Source: Cycloclasticus sp.
GTDB lineage: Bacteria > Pseudomonadota > Gammaproteobacteria > Methylococcales > Cycloclasticaceae
Direction of reading: 5' to 3'
Assembly: GCA_012960055.1 (NCBI GenBank)
Contig: DUCA01000149.1
Location: forward strand, 379 to 14,409
Length of the DNA stretch: 14,031 nt
Below the pieces are notes generated by a model. It was not told the origin of the DNA and did no database searches. It saw only the letters and a program-made list of their open reading frames with translations. Below, one piece after another: positions 7,588 through 13,860 of the stretch. A program made the position numbers and the translations under genes. Position 1 is the stretch's first letter. Each line of letters starts with the position of its first letter.

Positions 7588-8835
7588 ATGCCTATTAGAA
7601 ACTTATCCGCCGAAGAACTTAATACCTTATTCCCCATCAGGAATTTTTCTGAGACTAGCAAAGCGCAACTCCAAGACACCGTACAAACTGAAGATATCGC
7701 AGCAAATGAAATATTATTTGCAAGCGGCGATAACAATGACCGGCAAATTTACCTTTTAGAAGGGAAAATTAAGCTTAGCATTGGAGAAAACAAAGAACGC
7801 GTTATTGAAGGTGGCGAAATAGAAGCTCGCTTCCTGATAGATAATAACACCCCGCATCAAGCAACGGCCGTTGCGCTCAGCCCTGTGACTATTCTCTCCA
7901 TCCAGCGCACTGAACTCGACAACTTAATGAACGAACGCACGCCAAGCCGCAATAATGCAACGGTTGGTATCCTTAAAGATGGCGAAGATTCATTGCTCTA
8001 TAATCAACTTTATTTTGAAGTCACTCAAGAAATGCAAGCCGATAAACTTGAACTGCCTTCCATCCCTGAAACCGCCGTTAAAGTTCGTAAAGCGATATCA
8101 GACCTTAATATTACATCCGACAAAATTTCTAAAATAGCGCTACAAGATCCCGCCATTACCGCTCAATTAATTAAGGTGGCAAATAGCCCTTTATTTAGAG
8201 GGCGAGAAAAGATCGAAGCGCTACCACCAGCAGTAACACGGCTTGGCTTGAAAGCTATAAGTAATCTTATCACCAGCTTCACCATGAGAATGGTTTTTAA
8301 TACCAAAACTAAAGACCTCAAAAATTATATTTCAACACTCTGGTTACATAGCCGTGACGTGGCTGCAATAAGCGCCGTTATGGCAAAGAAACTCAAAGGC
8401 TTCGATACCGATAAAGCGATGCTCATAGGCCTGGTTCATGATATTGGCTCCATACCCATCCTGACACACGCCGACAAACACCCCAACCTGACGAGCGACA
8501 CGCAAGAAGTTCAACAAACGCTTACTAAGCTGACACCCATCTTGGGTAAAAGGGTGTTAGAAAAATGGAACTTCACCGAAGACTTTATTGACGTAGCCGT
8601 AAATGCCGAAAATTGGGAAAGAAAAACCAATCAGCCTGCAAATTACACCGATTTAATTATTGTTGCTCAACTGTTAAGTTTTAGGAACACGCCACTGCAA
8701 GAAAAATACCCAGAGCCATCATCGGTGCCTGCTTATGAACGATTAACTAAGCTACTCAAAGACCCTGAATACTCTATCGATGTATTAGAAAATTCCCAAG
8801 AAGAATTGAGTGAAATAAAAAACCTCTTTAACTAA
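7588..8835 (+). CDS. HDOD domain protein with N-terminal degenerate cyclic-nucleotide-binding domain
   Basis: Predicted cytoplasmic signalling protein of 415 residues. Residues about 15-115 have the cNMP-binding beta-barrel pattern (I-Y-L-L-E-G-K-I-K-L at 54-63, then A-V-A-L-S-P-V-T-I-L-S-I). The phosphate-binding cassette region (75-96) lacks the usual G-E-L and arginine, having E-A-R-F and a H-Q pair instead, so cAMP or cGMP binding is doubtful. Residues about 155-350 are an HDOD domain, with L-P-S-I-P-E-T-A near its start, A-L-Q-D-P-A-I-T-A-Q-L-I (184-195), L-W-L-H-S-R-D-V-A (251-259) and G-L-V-H-D-I-G-S-I-P (281-290). HDOD proteins act as regulatory, protein-interaction modules in stress, motility and biofilm control, usually without catalysis. 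The ATG at 7588 has only a weak ribosome binding site. Its location beside a FliK-like frame and a chemotaxis unit hints at motility regulation, but that is inference. Confidence 0.85.
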   Translation: MPIRNLSAEELNTLFPIRNFSETSKAQLQDTVQTEDIAANEILFASGDNNDRQIYLLEGKIKLSIGENKERVIEGGEIEARFLIDNNTPHQATAVALSPVTILSIQRTELDNLMNERTPSRNNATVGILKDGEDSLLYNQLYFEVTQEMQADKLELPSIPETAVKVRKAISDLNITSDKISKIALQDPAITAQLIKVANSPLFRGREKIEALPPAVTRLGLKAISNLITSFTMRMVFNTKTKDLKNYISTLWLHSRDVAAISAVMAKKLKGFDTDKAMLIGLVHDIGSIPILTHADKHPNLTSDTQEVQQTLTKLTPILGKRVLEKWNFTEDFIDVAVNAENWERKTNQPANYTDLIIVAQLLSFRNTPLQEKYPEPSSVPAYERLTKLLKDPEYSIDVLENSQEELSEIKNLFN

Positions 8836-8852
8836 AATCAGGCTCAGGGTCT

Positions 8853-9485
8853 TTGGAAATACCAAGCAATCAAGCCCAACTATTACAAAACATAGGTAAG
8901 CCTAGCCTAAGCATCGATAATATCCGTACAGGCCAATACCTATATGCCAAGGTTATCGAACAGTCACCAAATAAAAGCGACGCCATTATTCGTCTAGGCA
9001 ATCAATTACTGCAAGCCAAAAGCGATATTTACGTGTCCGTAGGCCAAACCATATAAGGTGTTGGTTGAAAAAAACGTAGGCCAGCTGATACTCAAAGTTA
9101 AGCCGTTAAGCCACCAACCCCACAAACAAACATCATTAACTCGGCCTTGCGTCAGCTATTACCCAAACAAACGCCGGTCAGCTCGTTTCAACAACCATTA
9201 AGCAGCTACTTACGAACATTCGCAAAAACCCTAAAGTACGACGGCGAAAGCGCACCAACAGTCGTCGCTAAGGGTAGAGATCAGTTGGCACAAGAAATAA
9301 TTGCGCTCACGCTTGCTAACGATGTGCCATTAGATAACAACCCGGCATTAGTAAAATTGCTGAGTAGCATTCCCCTAGGTGATGAAATACCAGAGACTTT
9401 ATATATTGCGGTGGCTGAAGCAATAGTCTTTGCCTATCTGCTATCCGATAAAATACCGGATAATTTTTCTGCGACTGAAGACTAG
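8853..9485 (+). pseudogene. FliK-like (hook-length-control-related) protein, apparently broken by two compensating frameshifts
   Basis: An open frame from a TTG at 8853 (in-frame stop at 8829, no better start, weak AGGG upstream) runs to TAA at 9054-9056. It reads I-R-T-G-Q-Y-L-x-A-x-V-I-E-Q then I-R-L-G-N-Q-L-L-x-A-x-S and ends V-G-Q-T-I. This matches the beta-barrel start of short FliK-like proteins, where K-V-L-V-E-x-x-x-G-Q-L-I-L-K-V would be expected next. Exactly that follows in the +1 frame from 9055 to about 9110. The original frame is then regained (P-Q-T-N-I-I-N-S-A-L-R-Q-L-L-P-K-Q) and stays open to TAG at 9485. The pattern implies one extra base near 9052-9054 and one missing base between about 9105 and 9125. 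The intact product would be about 210 residues. Real mutation or sequencing error are both possible. The HDOD gene ends 17 bp upstream, and the gene converges on the DUF2802 gene, as FliK-like genes do at this chemotaxis locus in pseudomonads. Confidence 0.6.
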
Positions 9486-9874
9486 GCCTTATGTAAACGG
9501 ATAAGAAGCTCGGCCTCATCCACCGTTAAATGACATTTTTCAACAATTTCTTCGGCTTCAGCGCCTTTTTGAGCCAATTCAATTGCGCCTTGGAATTCCT
9601 GCAGGTGTTCAAAAGCGTCACTCTCTTCTAACTCTTCTAAGCGTCCTATTAAACTCCGAACGCGACGCTCTGTACCACCAACCCGCTCATCAACACCTAA
9701 TCCGCTGGCGCACAATGCCGAAATATCATGCCTAACAACTTCAAATTGCTTATGCACATCTTCCACTTTTTTTTCTAACGCTTTACATAGGCTTTGTTGT
9801 TTCGATATGACGATAAACATCACCACAACGGCCACAAGTAAAAACATGATCAGCGCAAAAATATATACGTCCAT
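9482..9874 (-). CDS. DUF2802 membrane-anchored coiled-coil protein of the chemotaxis cluster
   Basis: Small protein of 130 residues with a single N-terminal transmembrane helix (about 4-24) and short exposed N-terminus. A charged, heptad-rich coiled coil (about 26-88) follows, containing the turn G-L-G-V-D-E-R-V (58-65). A C-terminal helical region (about 97-128) has A-I-E-L-A-Q-K-G-A then E-E-I-V-E-K-C-x-L-T-V-D-E-A-E-L-L, as in DUF2802 (PF10975). The function is not established. The family sits directly after cheW in many polar-flagellate gammaproteobacteria, so a role at the chemosensory or flagellar pole is plausible. Its ATG overlaps the stop of the 55-codon gene upstream (TAATG), implying translational coupling. 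Its own stop shares the tetranucleotide CTAG at 9482-9485 with the convergent FliK-like frame. Confidence 0.82.
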   Translation of the reverse strand: MDVYIFALIMFLLVAVVVMFIVISKQQSLCKALEKKVEDVHKQFEVVRHDISALCASGLGVDERVGGTERRVRSLIGRLEELEESDAFEHLQEFQGAIELAQKGAEAEEIVEKCHLTVDEAELLIRLHKA

Positions 9875-10041
9875 TAAATTTTTTCGTCTATGTGTTTAAT
9901 CTGCTTTTCAGCATCTGTAATTTTACTATCCGCGTCCGTAGGTTCTACCGGTCGTGGCGGCCCAAGCCGGCGTCTTTTCTTATTGCTCGGTTTTATTGAC
10001 CGAATTGACCTGGTGGGTATTATTTTTACGATACCAATCAT
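9874..10041 (-). CDS. small basic protein (55 aa) between cheW and the DUF2802 gene
   Basis: No named family recognised. The ATG at 10041-10039 is preceded by AGGTGA about 6 bp upstream, a good Shine-Dalgarno sequence, and the frame runs 55 codons to a TAA whose last A is the first base of the DUF2802 ATG. The coupling, ribosome binding site and full use of the gap argue that it is translated. The N-terminus (M-I-G-I-V-K-I-I-P) leads into a strongly basic, proline-rich middle (N-K-K-R-R-R-L-G-P-P-R-P-V-E-P at 20-34). An acidic/helical end follows, with A-E-K-Q-I-K-H-I-D-E-K-I (44-55) as the last residues. No signal peptide or membrane helix is evident. It lies 37 bp after cheW on the same strand. 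A cytoplasmic partner of CheW or of the DUF2802 protein is a guess from position only. Confidence 0.7.
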   Translation of the reverse strand: MIGIVKIIPTRSIRSIKPSNKKRRRLGPPRPVEPTDADSKITDAEKQIKHIDEKI

Positions 10042-10078
10042 AAACAATCACCTGCTTAAGCCATCATGCCTAAGAAAT

Positions 10079-10567
10079 TTATTTGGCCAATAGTTCTAAA
10101 TCTTTCTGGCTCAACAACTTACCTAAATTAACGAGTATGTGCAATTCATTTTCTACCTGTGCAATACCTTGAATAAAAACCGAGTTCCCAGAGCTACTAA
10201 CATCCGGCGCCGACTCTATCTCGCTATCATTTAAATCAATCACTTCTGTCACTGTATCAACTAACACACCAATAATATAACCCTGTATATCCATCATCAT
10301 AATTCGGGTTGAATCATCAACTTCTATCGACGGCATATTAAACTTCTTACGGAGCGCCACAACCGTCACAACATTACCCCGCAAGTTTATTATCCCTAAT
10401 ACCTCCATAGTAGCGCCAGGTACCGGTGTAATGGGTGTGTATCGAAGAACCTCTTGCACTTGTACAACCTTGACCGCGTACTTTTCATTACCTAACAAAA
10501 ACGTCAGCCATTGCGTAACCGGCTCTACTGCATCTGCATCTTCATATTCTTCTCGCTCTGAACTCAT
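10079..10567 (-). CDS. cheW: chemotaxis coupling protein CheW
   Basis: Cytoplasmic adaptor that links methyl-accepting chemoreceptors to the histidine kinase CheA in polar arrays. The 162-residue protein is a single CheW domain after an acidic N-terminal tail (1-16). Its landmarks are Q-W-L-T-F-L-L-G-N-E-K-Y-A-V (19-32), V-x-E-V-L-R-Y-T-P-I-T-P-V-P (38-50) and the diagnostic G-I-I-N-L-R-G-N-V-V-T-V-V-A-L-R-K-K-F (58-76), containing the receptor/CheA-binding arginine (R63). V-D-T-V-T-E-V-I (103-110) and I-Q-G-I-A close the fold. The ATG at 10565-10567 follows GAGAG about 7 bp upstream. Other chemotaxis and flagellar genes are not in the window. Only the small 55-aa gene and the DUF2802 gene follow it. 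Confidence 0.95.
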   Translation of the reverse strand: MSSEREEYEDADAVEPVTQWLTFLLGNEKYAVKVVQVQEVLRYTPITPVPGATMEVLGIINLRGNVVTVVALRKKFNMPSIEVDDSTRIMMMDIQGYIIGVLVDTVTEVIDLNDSEIESAPDVSSSGNSVFIQGIAQVENELHILVNLGKLLSQKDLELLAK

Positions 10568-10606
10568 TTAATATCTCTCTATCGGTTTTAGTTCATATAC
10601 AACGTT

Positions 10607-10681
10607 TTACATTTCTTCAACAAAAAGCTTTGCTGGGTCCACAATCGCCAGTTGTCTATTTAATATTGCAGGTACATCCAT
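10607..10681 (-). CDS. possible 24-codon ORF upstream of cheW
   Basis: An ATG at 10681-10679 preceded by AAGGAG with about 8 bp spacing opens 24 codons to TAA at 10609-10607. The peptide reads M-D-V-P-A-I-L-N-R-Q then L-A-I-V-D-P-A-K-L-F, ending V-E-E-M. An in-frame stop sits 12 bp before the ATG, so it is not the open tail of a longer frame. It lies 39 bp before cheW on the same strand. It could be a leader peptide, a small protein, or the remnant of an upstream chemotaxis gene whose 5' part was lost. The ribosome binding site is the main support; nothing in the peptide is recognised. Confidence 0.35.
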   Translation of the reverse strand: MDVPAILNRQLAIVDPAKLFVEEM

Positions 10682-10798
10682 AACCGACTCTCCTTATTGC
10701 TCAATGTATTCATAGTGGATACAAGGCAATAGGTGTGCCATATTGTTTCGTTGCTTCGATAACAAATTAATTTCAGATTATAGGTTTAGGAAGCTCCA

Positions 10799-10857
10799 TA
10801 CCTTTGTGTCTCGCCTGACAGGCGAATCACTTTTTTGCCTATAGCAGCACAAAGGTA
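10799..10857. repeat. hairpin element with 10-bp inverted repeats around a 7-bp palindrome
   Basis: Arms TACCTTTGTG (10799-10808) and CACAAAGGTA (10848-10857) are perfect inverted repeats. Just inside the left arm, TCGCCTG (10811-10817) and CAGGCGA (10819-10825) form a second perfect hairpin around a single base. Nested GC-containing repeats in AT-rich DNA point to an extragenic palindromic or MITE-like element, or a structured RNA. Copies elsewhere in the genome would decide this. Confidence 0.55.
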
Positions 10858-10888
10858 ACCCAAAAAATGCCACCCAAAACCCTCACCT

Positions 10889-11012
10889 ACGGTTCCCTCT
10901 GAAGATATCTTTTTACAACCATTGTGGAACTCGCTAAGAACAGGCTCAAACAACCACCATGAAAAACGGTTGTAAAAAATACATTCATCGGTAAAGGTTA
11001 AAGGGGAACCGT
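10889..11012. repeat. 124-bp nested imperfect inverted repeat
   Basis: Three pairs of arms nest around one centre. The outer pair is ACGGTTCCC (10889-10897) with GGGAACCGT (11004-11012). The middle pair is TTTTTACAACC (10910-10920) with GGTTGTAAAAA (10968-10978). The inner pair is CATTGTGG (10920-10927) with CCACCATG (10954-10961), the last with one G.U-type mismatch. The order is collinear, so the whole could fold as one long interrupted stem. It starts about 30 bp from the first hairpin, and the two may be parts of one mobile or regulatory element. Confidence 0.55.
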
Positions 11013-11147
11013 TTAAGACCAAGAGCAACTATCTATGAGAAGCACATAATCGTTGTAATAAAACAAACAACTCTTCATATTCATTTTTACACAACAAAAA
11101 CTCCACTTAAAACAGCGCTAATCACCGAATTAGCTTTCAAATAAAGC

Positions 11148-11163
11148 CATGTTTTTCAACATG
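11148..11163. promoter_or_regulatory. palindrome upstream of the FadL-like gene promoter
   Basis: CATGTT and AACATG, separated by four bases, form a perfect 6-bp dyad about 34 bp before the candidate -35. The shape suits a dimeric regulator site, but no regulator can be named and chance occurrence is possible. Confidence 0.25.
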
Positions 11164-11196
11164 TTAAAAGATAAAAATGCGCCTATAAATAAAGTG

Positions 11197-11228
11197 TTGC
11201 TATTTCGCTACTACCTAACTAATATAAT
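11197..11228 (+). promoter_or_regulatory. candidate sigma-70 promoter of the FadL-like gene
   Basis: A perfect -10 hexamer TATAAT lies at 11223-11228, about 72 bp before the ATG. The nearest -35-like sequence, TTGCTA (11197-11202), is 20 bp away, longer than the usual 17. Activation by a regulator, or a weak alternative -35, may therefore be involved. Confidence 0.4.
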
Positions 11229-11232
11229 CAGC

Positions 11233-11265
11233 ACTAATTTAAAATTAGTAAACTTTAATTAAAGT
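11233..11265. promoter_or_regulatory. two adjacent perfect palindromes at the predicted transcript start of the FadL-like gene
   Basis: A 17-bp palindrome (11233-11249, arms ACTAATTT/AAATTAGT around one base) is followed after two bases by a 14-bp perfect palindrome ACTTTAATTAAAGT (11252-11265). Both lie just after the TATAAT, where a repressor would block initiation. They are AT-only except at the ends, so the match is less striking than a mixed-base palindrome. Tandem operators are the favoured reading; the regulator is unknown. Confidence 0.4.
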
Positions 11266-11285
11266 AAACAATAAACAATAAACAA
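11265..11285 (+). repeat. three tandem copies of TAAACAA in the 5' leader
   Basis: Three perfect 7-bp units, TAAACAA, lie directly before the AAGGGGA ribosome binding site (11286-11292) of the FadL-like gene. An unstructured A-rich leader favours translation. Slippage in copy number could change the distance between the palindromes and the ribosome binding site. Confidence 0.6.
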
Positions 11286-11300
11286 AAGGGGAACTCAATA

Positions 11301-13016
11301 ATGAGAACATTTAACAAAACACCTTTAGCTCTTGGTGTTGCAGCAGGCATGGCCATGCTGGTTGCATCTACAGGCGCTCAAGCGGACAGTACTGGTACTG
11401 ATCTTAACTTATCGGCACACACCATTGCTGGTGGTATGGCCGGCGCAGCATACACACGCCCACAAGAAGCTTCTGCCGCTGTATTCGGCAATCCAGCGAC
11501 ATTGACACAATTTCCAGGCGTAAACTTTAACTTTGGCGCAGCTCATATCTTCTTACAGCAAATTGAAGTGGAAACAACAACCGTAACTGGTGCAGCCAAC
11601 GGCGCAAACGCTCTTGGATTACCTACGTATGCAGCTACAAACACTCATACAAGCAGCGCTACATCTGATGCCGACAACTACATTATCCCTACTTTAGGGA
11701 TAAGCCTACAGGTCTCACCAAAACTCTTCTTGGGTTTAGGTTTAGAAGCTGATGCTGGTTTAGGTGCTGATTACAGAAACGATCCTATTAGCCTTACTGG
11801 TATGGATGCTGCCGGTTTAGCTAGTGTTGGTTATGGTGAAGATCTAACAATTCCATTGCTTGTTGAAGTAATCTCATTCAACGCTAATGTAGCCGCTGCT
11901 TACCAAGCAACAGAAAAACTTTCTTTAGGTGCTTCTGTAACCATCGGTTTTGGCTTAGCACAACTAGGAACAGCTGGTGAAACCACCGGTCTATCTGCTG
12001 CATTGACTGATGTAGGTGGAAATACACCTACTTTTGACGGACTAGCACCAGCAGTAGGCGCTCCAGGCCTTGTTGGTAACGATGCTGGTTTCAACATATT
12101 TAGCGACTTTGGTGGCACAACTTCATCAGTTCACGATATCGGCCTCGGTTGGTCATTAGGTGCAACGTATGAAGTTAACGACAACATCACAACCAGCTTA
12201 GCTGTTAAAAGTGCTGTAGAGTACCAATTTGATGACATCATAAGTTTTGAAAGCTCATATGCTCAAGTATTAGGCGCTGCAACATTAGGTGCTCCAGCCT
12301 CAGGTATCGGTGCTGGTTTGCAACATTTAGATATAGAACAACCTCTTGAAGTTATTGCTGGCATAGCATATGAAAAAGGTGGGCTTTTAGTTGAAGCCGA
12401 CGTTATTTGGAAGAACTGGTCTGATGCTTCAGCTTATGAAGATGTGTACGAAGATCAATTCAAAATTGCATTAGGCGCACAGTACAAAGTAGATAAGTGG
12501 TCTTTCCGTGCTGGCTATAGCTGGTCTGAAGAAATCCTAAAAGACACACCAAACAATACACTTGGTACTTTAAATGGTGTTGGTTCAATTCCATTAGGTG
12601 ATACAGCACTTGCAACAGATGCCGCTCTAGAAGCATTAGGTTTACCAGCTGGGCTAGGGTTTGTTGATGGCGCTGCTGTAGACGTAGTCGAATTAGTACA
12701 AATGTCTTTGGTTCCTGTTATTTATCAACATAACGTAACGGCTGGTGTTGGTTATAACTTTACTGATGCGGTGAGTGTAAACGCCTTCGCATCTTATGCA
12801 TTTGCTGAAGAAGACTCACGCAGTTTGGAAACACTGATTGAGGTAGTTAACTTAGCAGGCCCTGCTGGTGTTGCTGATGGAGCCAACCTTCTACCTGTAG
12901 TAGGCCTGCCAACGATTGACACTGTCACGAATGATGGCTTTAACTCATTAAGTGTAAAGCAAGATTTAGGTGGTGAAATCTTTGTTGGTGTTGGTATCAA
13001 TGTAGCGTTACCATAA
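11301..13016 (+). CDS. FadL/OmpP1/TodX-family outer-membrane transport protein
   Basis: Predicted outer-membrane beta-barrel that lets hydrophobic molecules such as long-chain fatty acids or hydrocarbons diffuse into the cell. A signal peptide ends at A-Q-A (residue 28). The mature N-terminus carries the FadL hatch pattern: S-A-H-T-I-A-G-G-M-A-G-A-A-Y-T, then E-A-S-A-A-V-F-G-N-P-A-T-L (56-68), with N-P-A at 64-66. Alternating strands fill the rest, for example P-T-L-G-I-S-L-Q-V-S-P-K-L-F-L-G-L-G and W-S-L-G-A-T-Y-E-V. At 571 residues it is longer than E. coli FadL (about 450), with extra Ala/Gly-rich loops. The protein ends V-A-L-P, lacking the terminal aromatic residue usual for barrel insertion. 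A good AAGGGGA ribosome binding site precedes the ATG by 8 bp. A promoter with palindromes lies upstream and a terminator follows. Substrate is not predictable; it appears monocistronic. Confidence 0.88.
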   Translation: MRTFNKTPLALGVAAGMAMLVASTGAQADSTGTDLNLSAHTIAGGMAGAAYTRPQEASAAVFGNPATLTQFPGVNFNFGAAHIFLQQIEVETTTVTGAANGANALGLPTYAATNTHTSSATSDADNYIIPTLGISLQVSPKLFLGLGLEADAGLGADYRNDPISLTGMDAAGLASVGYGEDLTIPLLVEVISFNANVAAAYQATEKLSLGASVTIGFGLAQLGTAGETTGLSAALTDVGGNTPTFDGLAPAVGAPGLVGNDAGFNIFSDFGGTTSSVHDIGLGWSLGATYEVNDNITTSLAVKSAVEYQFDDIISFESSYAQVLGAATLGAPASGIGAGLQHLDIEQPLEVIAGIAYEKGGLLVEADVIWKNWSDASAYEDVYEDQFKIALGAQYKVDKWSFRAGYSWSEEILKDTPNNTLGTLNGVGSIPLGDTALATDAALEALGLPAGLGFVDGAAVDVVELVQMSLVPVIYQHNVTAGVGYNFTDAVSVNAFASYAFAEEDSRSLETLIEVVNLAGPAGVADGANLLPVVGLPTIDTVTNDGFNSLSVKQDLGGEIFVGVGINVALP

Positions 13017-13038
13017 TCTAAACTAAATATTAGATTTG

Positions 13039-13064
13039 AAACCCCGCTTACGCGGGGTTTTTTT
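13039..13064 (+). terminator. Rho-independent terminator of the FadL-like gene
   Basis: A 9-bp stem (13039-13047 with 13052-13060, core ACCCCGC/GCGGGGT) with loop TTAC runs into seven T's (13058-13064). It begins 22 bp after the porin stop codon. Confidence 0.93.
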
Positions 13065-13073
13065 ATGCCTAAA

Positions 13074-13787
13074 TTAAATGGGGTCAGACTCGACTTCTTT
13101 CACCCTCTTCTTTGGACGACCCAACCGCTTACGGTTCGCCCGTCTTCCCGACAACTCCGCAATCTTTTTTTTGAACTTATCATTACCAAGCACCCAACCT
13201 TTATTGGTCGACTCCCTAAAACCTTTTAACTCACTACTTGTTAAAGCTTGTTTAAATAAATCTTTGTATATTGATTGACGTTGTCTTTGAGCTTTCCCTA
13301 GTCGTTCATATATCTCATGTTGTATTAGTAGGGCATCTATTGCATTCATTGCATTTGAACCATGACTGGACCAAAGATAATCCGCTGGGTGTTTCGTCAT
13401 ACCTGCCCTGACAGGGTTCATCTCTATGTATGTCATGCAGGTTAATAGGTACACTTCACTATCAATAATAGTAGCTTTGTAACGCCCTTCCCAGAGCGTA
13501 CCTGTTCTTTTGTATGCGTGATTAAAATATTGAACATACCGCCTACCAACAGACTGCATTGTTTTAGGGAGACTGTTTTCGTTTTCTGGCGTTGCTAACA
13601 GGTGAACATGATTCGTCATTAAGACATAAGCATGTATTTTCAACTGATGCTCGCCGGAAGCATCTTTCAAACAGTTTAGGTAGAATTGATAATCTTCGGT
13701 TGCCGCGAAAATAGGCTCCCGATTATTACCTCGTTGAATAATATGTTGTGGTTGGTTTTTTACAAAATACCGTGGTAATCGCGCCAT
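13074..13787 (-). CDS. REP-associated tyrosine transposase (RAYT, Y1_Tnp/IS200-like HUH family)
   Basis: Single-strand DNA transposase of 237 residues related to IS200/IS605 TnpA. The N-terminus M-A-R-L-P-R-Y and H-I-I-Q-R-G-N-N-R (15-23) are typical of RAYTs. The HUH metal-binding pair is H60-V-H62 in M-T-N-H-V-H-L-L. R-Y-V-Q-Y-F-N (83-89), G-T-L-W-E-G-R-Y-K-A (96-105) and Y-I-E-M-N-P-V-R-A-G (120-129) follow; Y120 is the likely catalytic tyrosine. The C-terminal third is basic and ends R-L-G-R-P-K-K-R then V-E-S-D-P-I. AGGA lies about 10 bp before the ATG, and a TATAAT on the minus strand at 13818-13823 may be its -10. The last codons lie inside the left inverted repeat, so the element end is coding. 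No frameshift or missing motif is seen; it is probably intact. Confidence 0.93.
   Translation of the reverse strand: MARLPRYFVKNQPQHIIQRGNNREPIFAATEDYQFYLNCLKDASGEHQLKIHAYVLMTNHVHLLATPENENSLPKTMQSVGRRYVQYFNHAYKRTGTLWEGRYKATIIDSEVYLLTCMTYIEMNPVRAGMTKHPADYLWSSHGSNAMNAIDALLIQHEIYERLGKAQRQRQSIYKDLFKQALTSSELKGFRESTNKGWVLGNDKFKKKIAELSGRRANRKRLGRPKKRVKEVESDPI
13080..13096. repeat. left inverted repeat of the RAYT unit
   Basis: GGGGTCAGACTCGACTT, the perfect reverse complement of 13844-13860. It encodes the V-E-S-D-P end of the transposase on the minus strand. Confidence 0.85.
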
Positions 13788-13843
13788 TCTTTAGCATCCT
13801 TGCTTTAGAGAATAATCATTATATCAAATACTGTTTTTTAATT

Positions 13844-13860
13844 AAGTCGAGTCTGACCCC
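13844..13860. repeat. right inverted repeat of the RAYT unit
   Basis: AAGTCGAGTCTGACCCC, perfect reverse complement of 13080-13096. It lies 56 bp upstream of the transposase start and overlaps the first unit of a 17-bp tandem repeat. Confidence 0.85.

Larger units (their letters stand above)
10568..11300. other. long intergenic region between cheW and the FadL-like gene
   Basis: About 730 bp without a convincing large gene on either strand. From left to right it holds the 24-codon ORF, an AT-rich stretch with nothing recognised (about 10690-10790) and two complex inverted-repeat structures (10799-10857 and 10889-11012). An AT-rich spacer, a short hairpin (11148-11163), a candidate promoter and two palindromes next to the FadL-like start follow. 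An 80-codon frame spanning 10786-11028 on the minus strand coincides with the inverted repeats and is not believed to be a gene. Confidence 0.7.

Noticed and set aside
10010..10063. Alternative 23-codon minus-strand frame (from a GTG near 10051) overlapping the start of the 55-codon gene
   Set aside because: It ends early, uses a weaker start context and does not couple to the DUF2802 gene, unlike the overlapping ATG frame.
9890..10093. 67-codon plus-strand frame opposite the cheW-DUF2802 gap
   Set aside because: It lies antisense to the better-supported 55-codon minus-strand gene and to the end of cheW, and has no convincing start signal.
10786..11028. 80-codon minus-strand frame over the palindromic region
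   Set aside because: It has only a TTG start with no ribosome binding site, coincides exactly with nested inverted repeats and shows no domain or conserved motif. It is better explained as a fortuitous frame through a repeat element.
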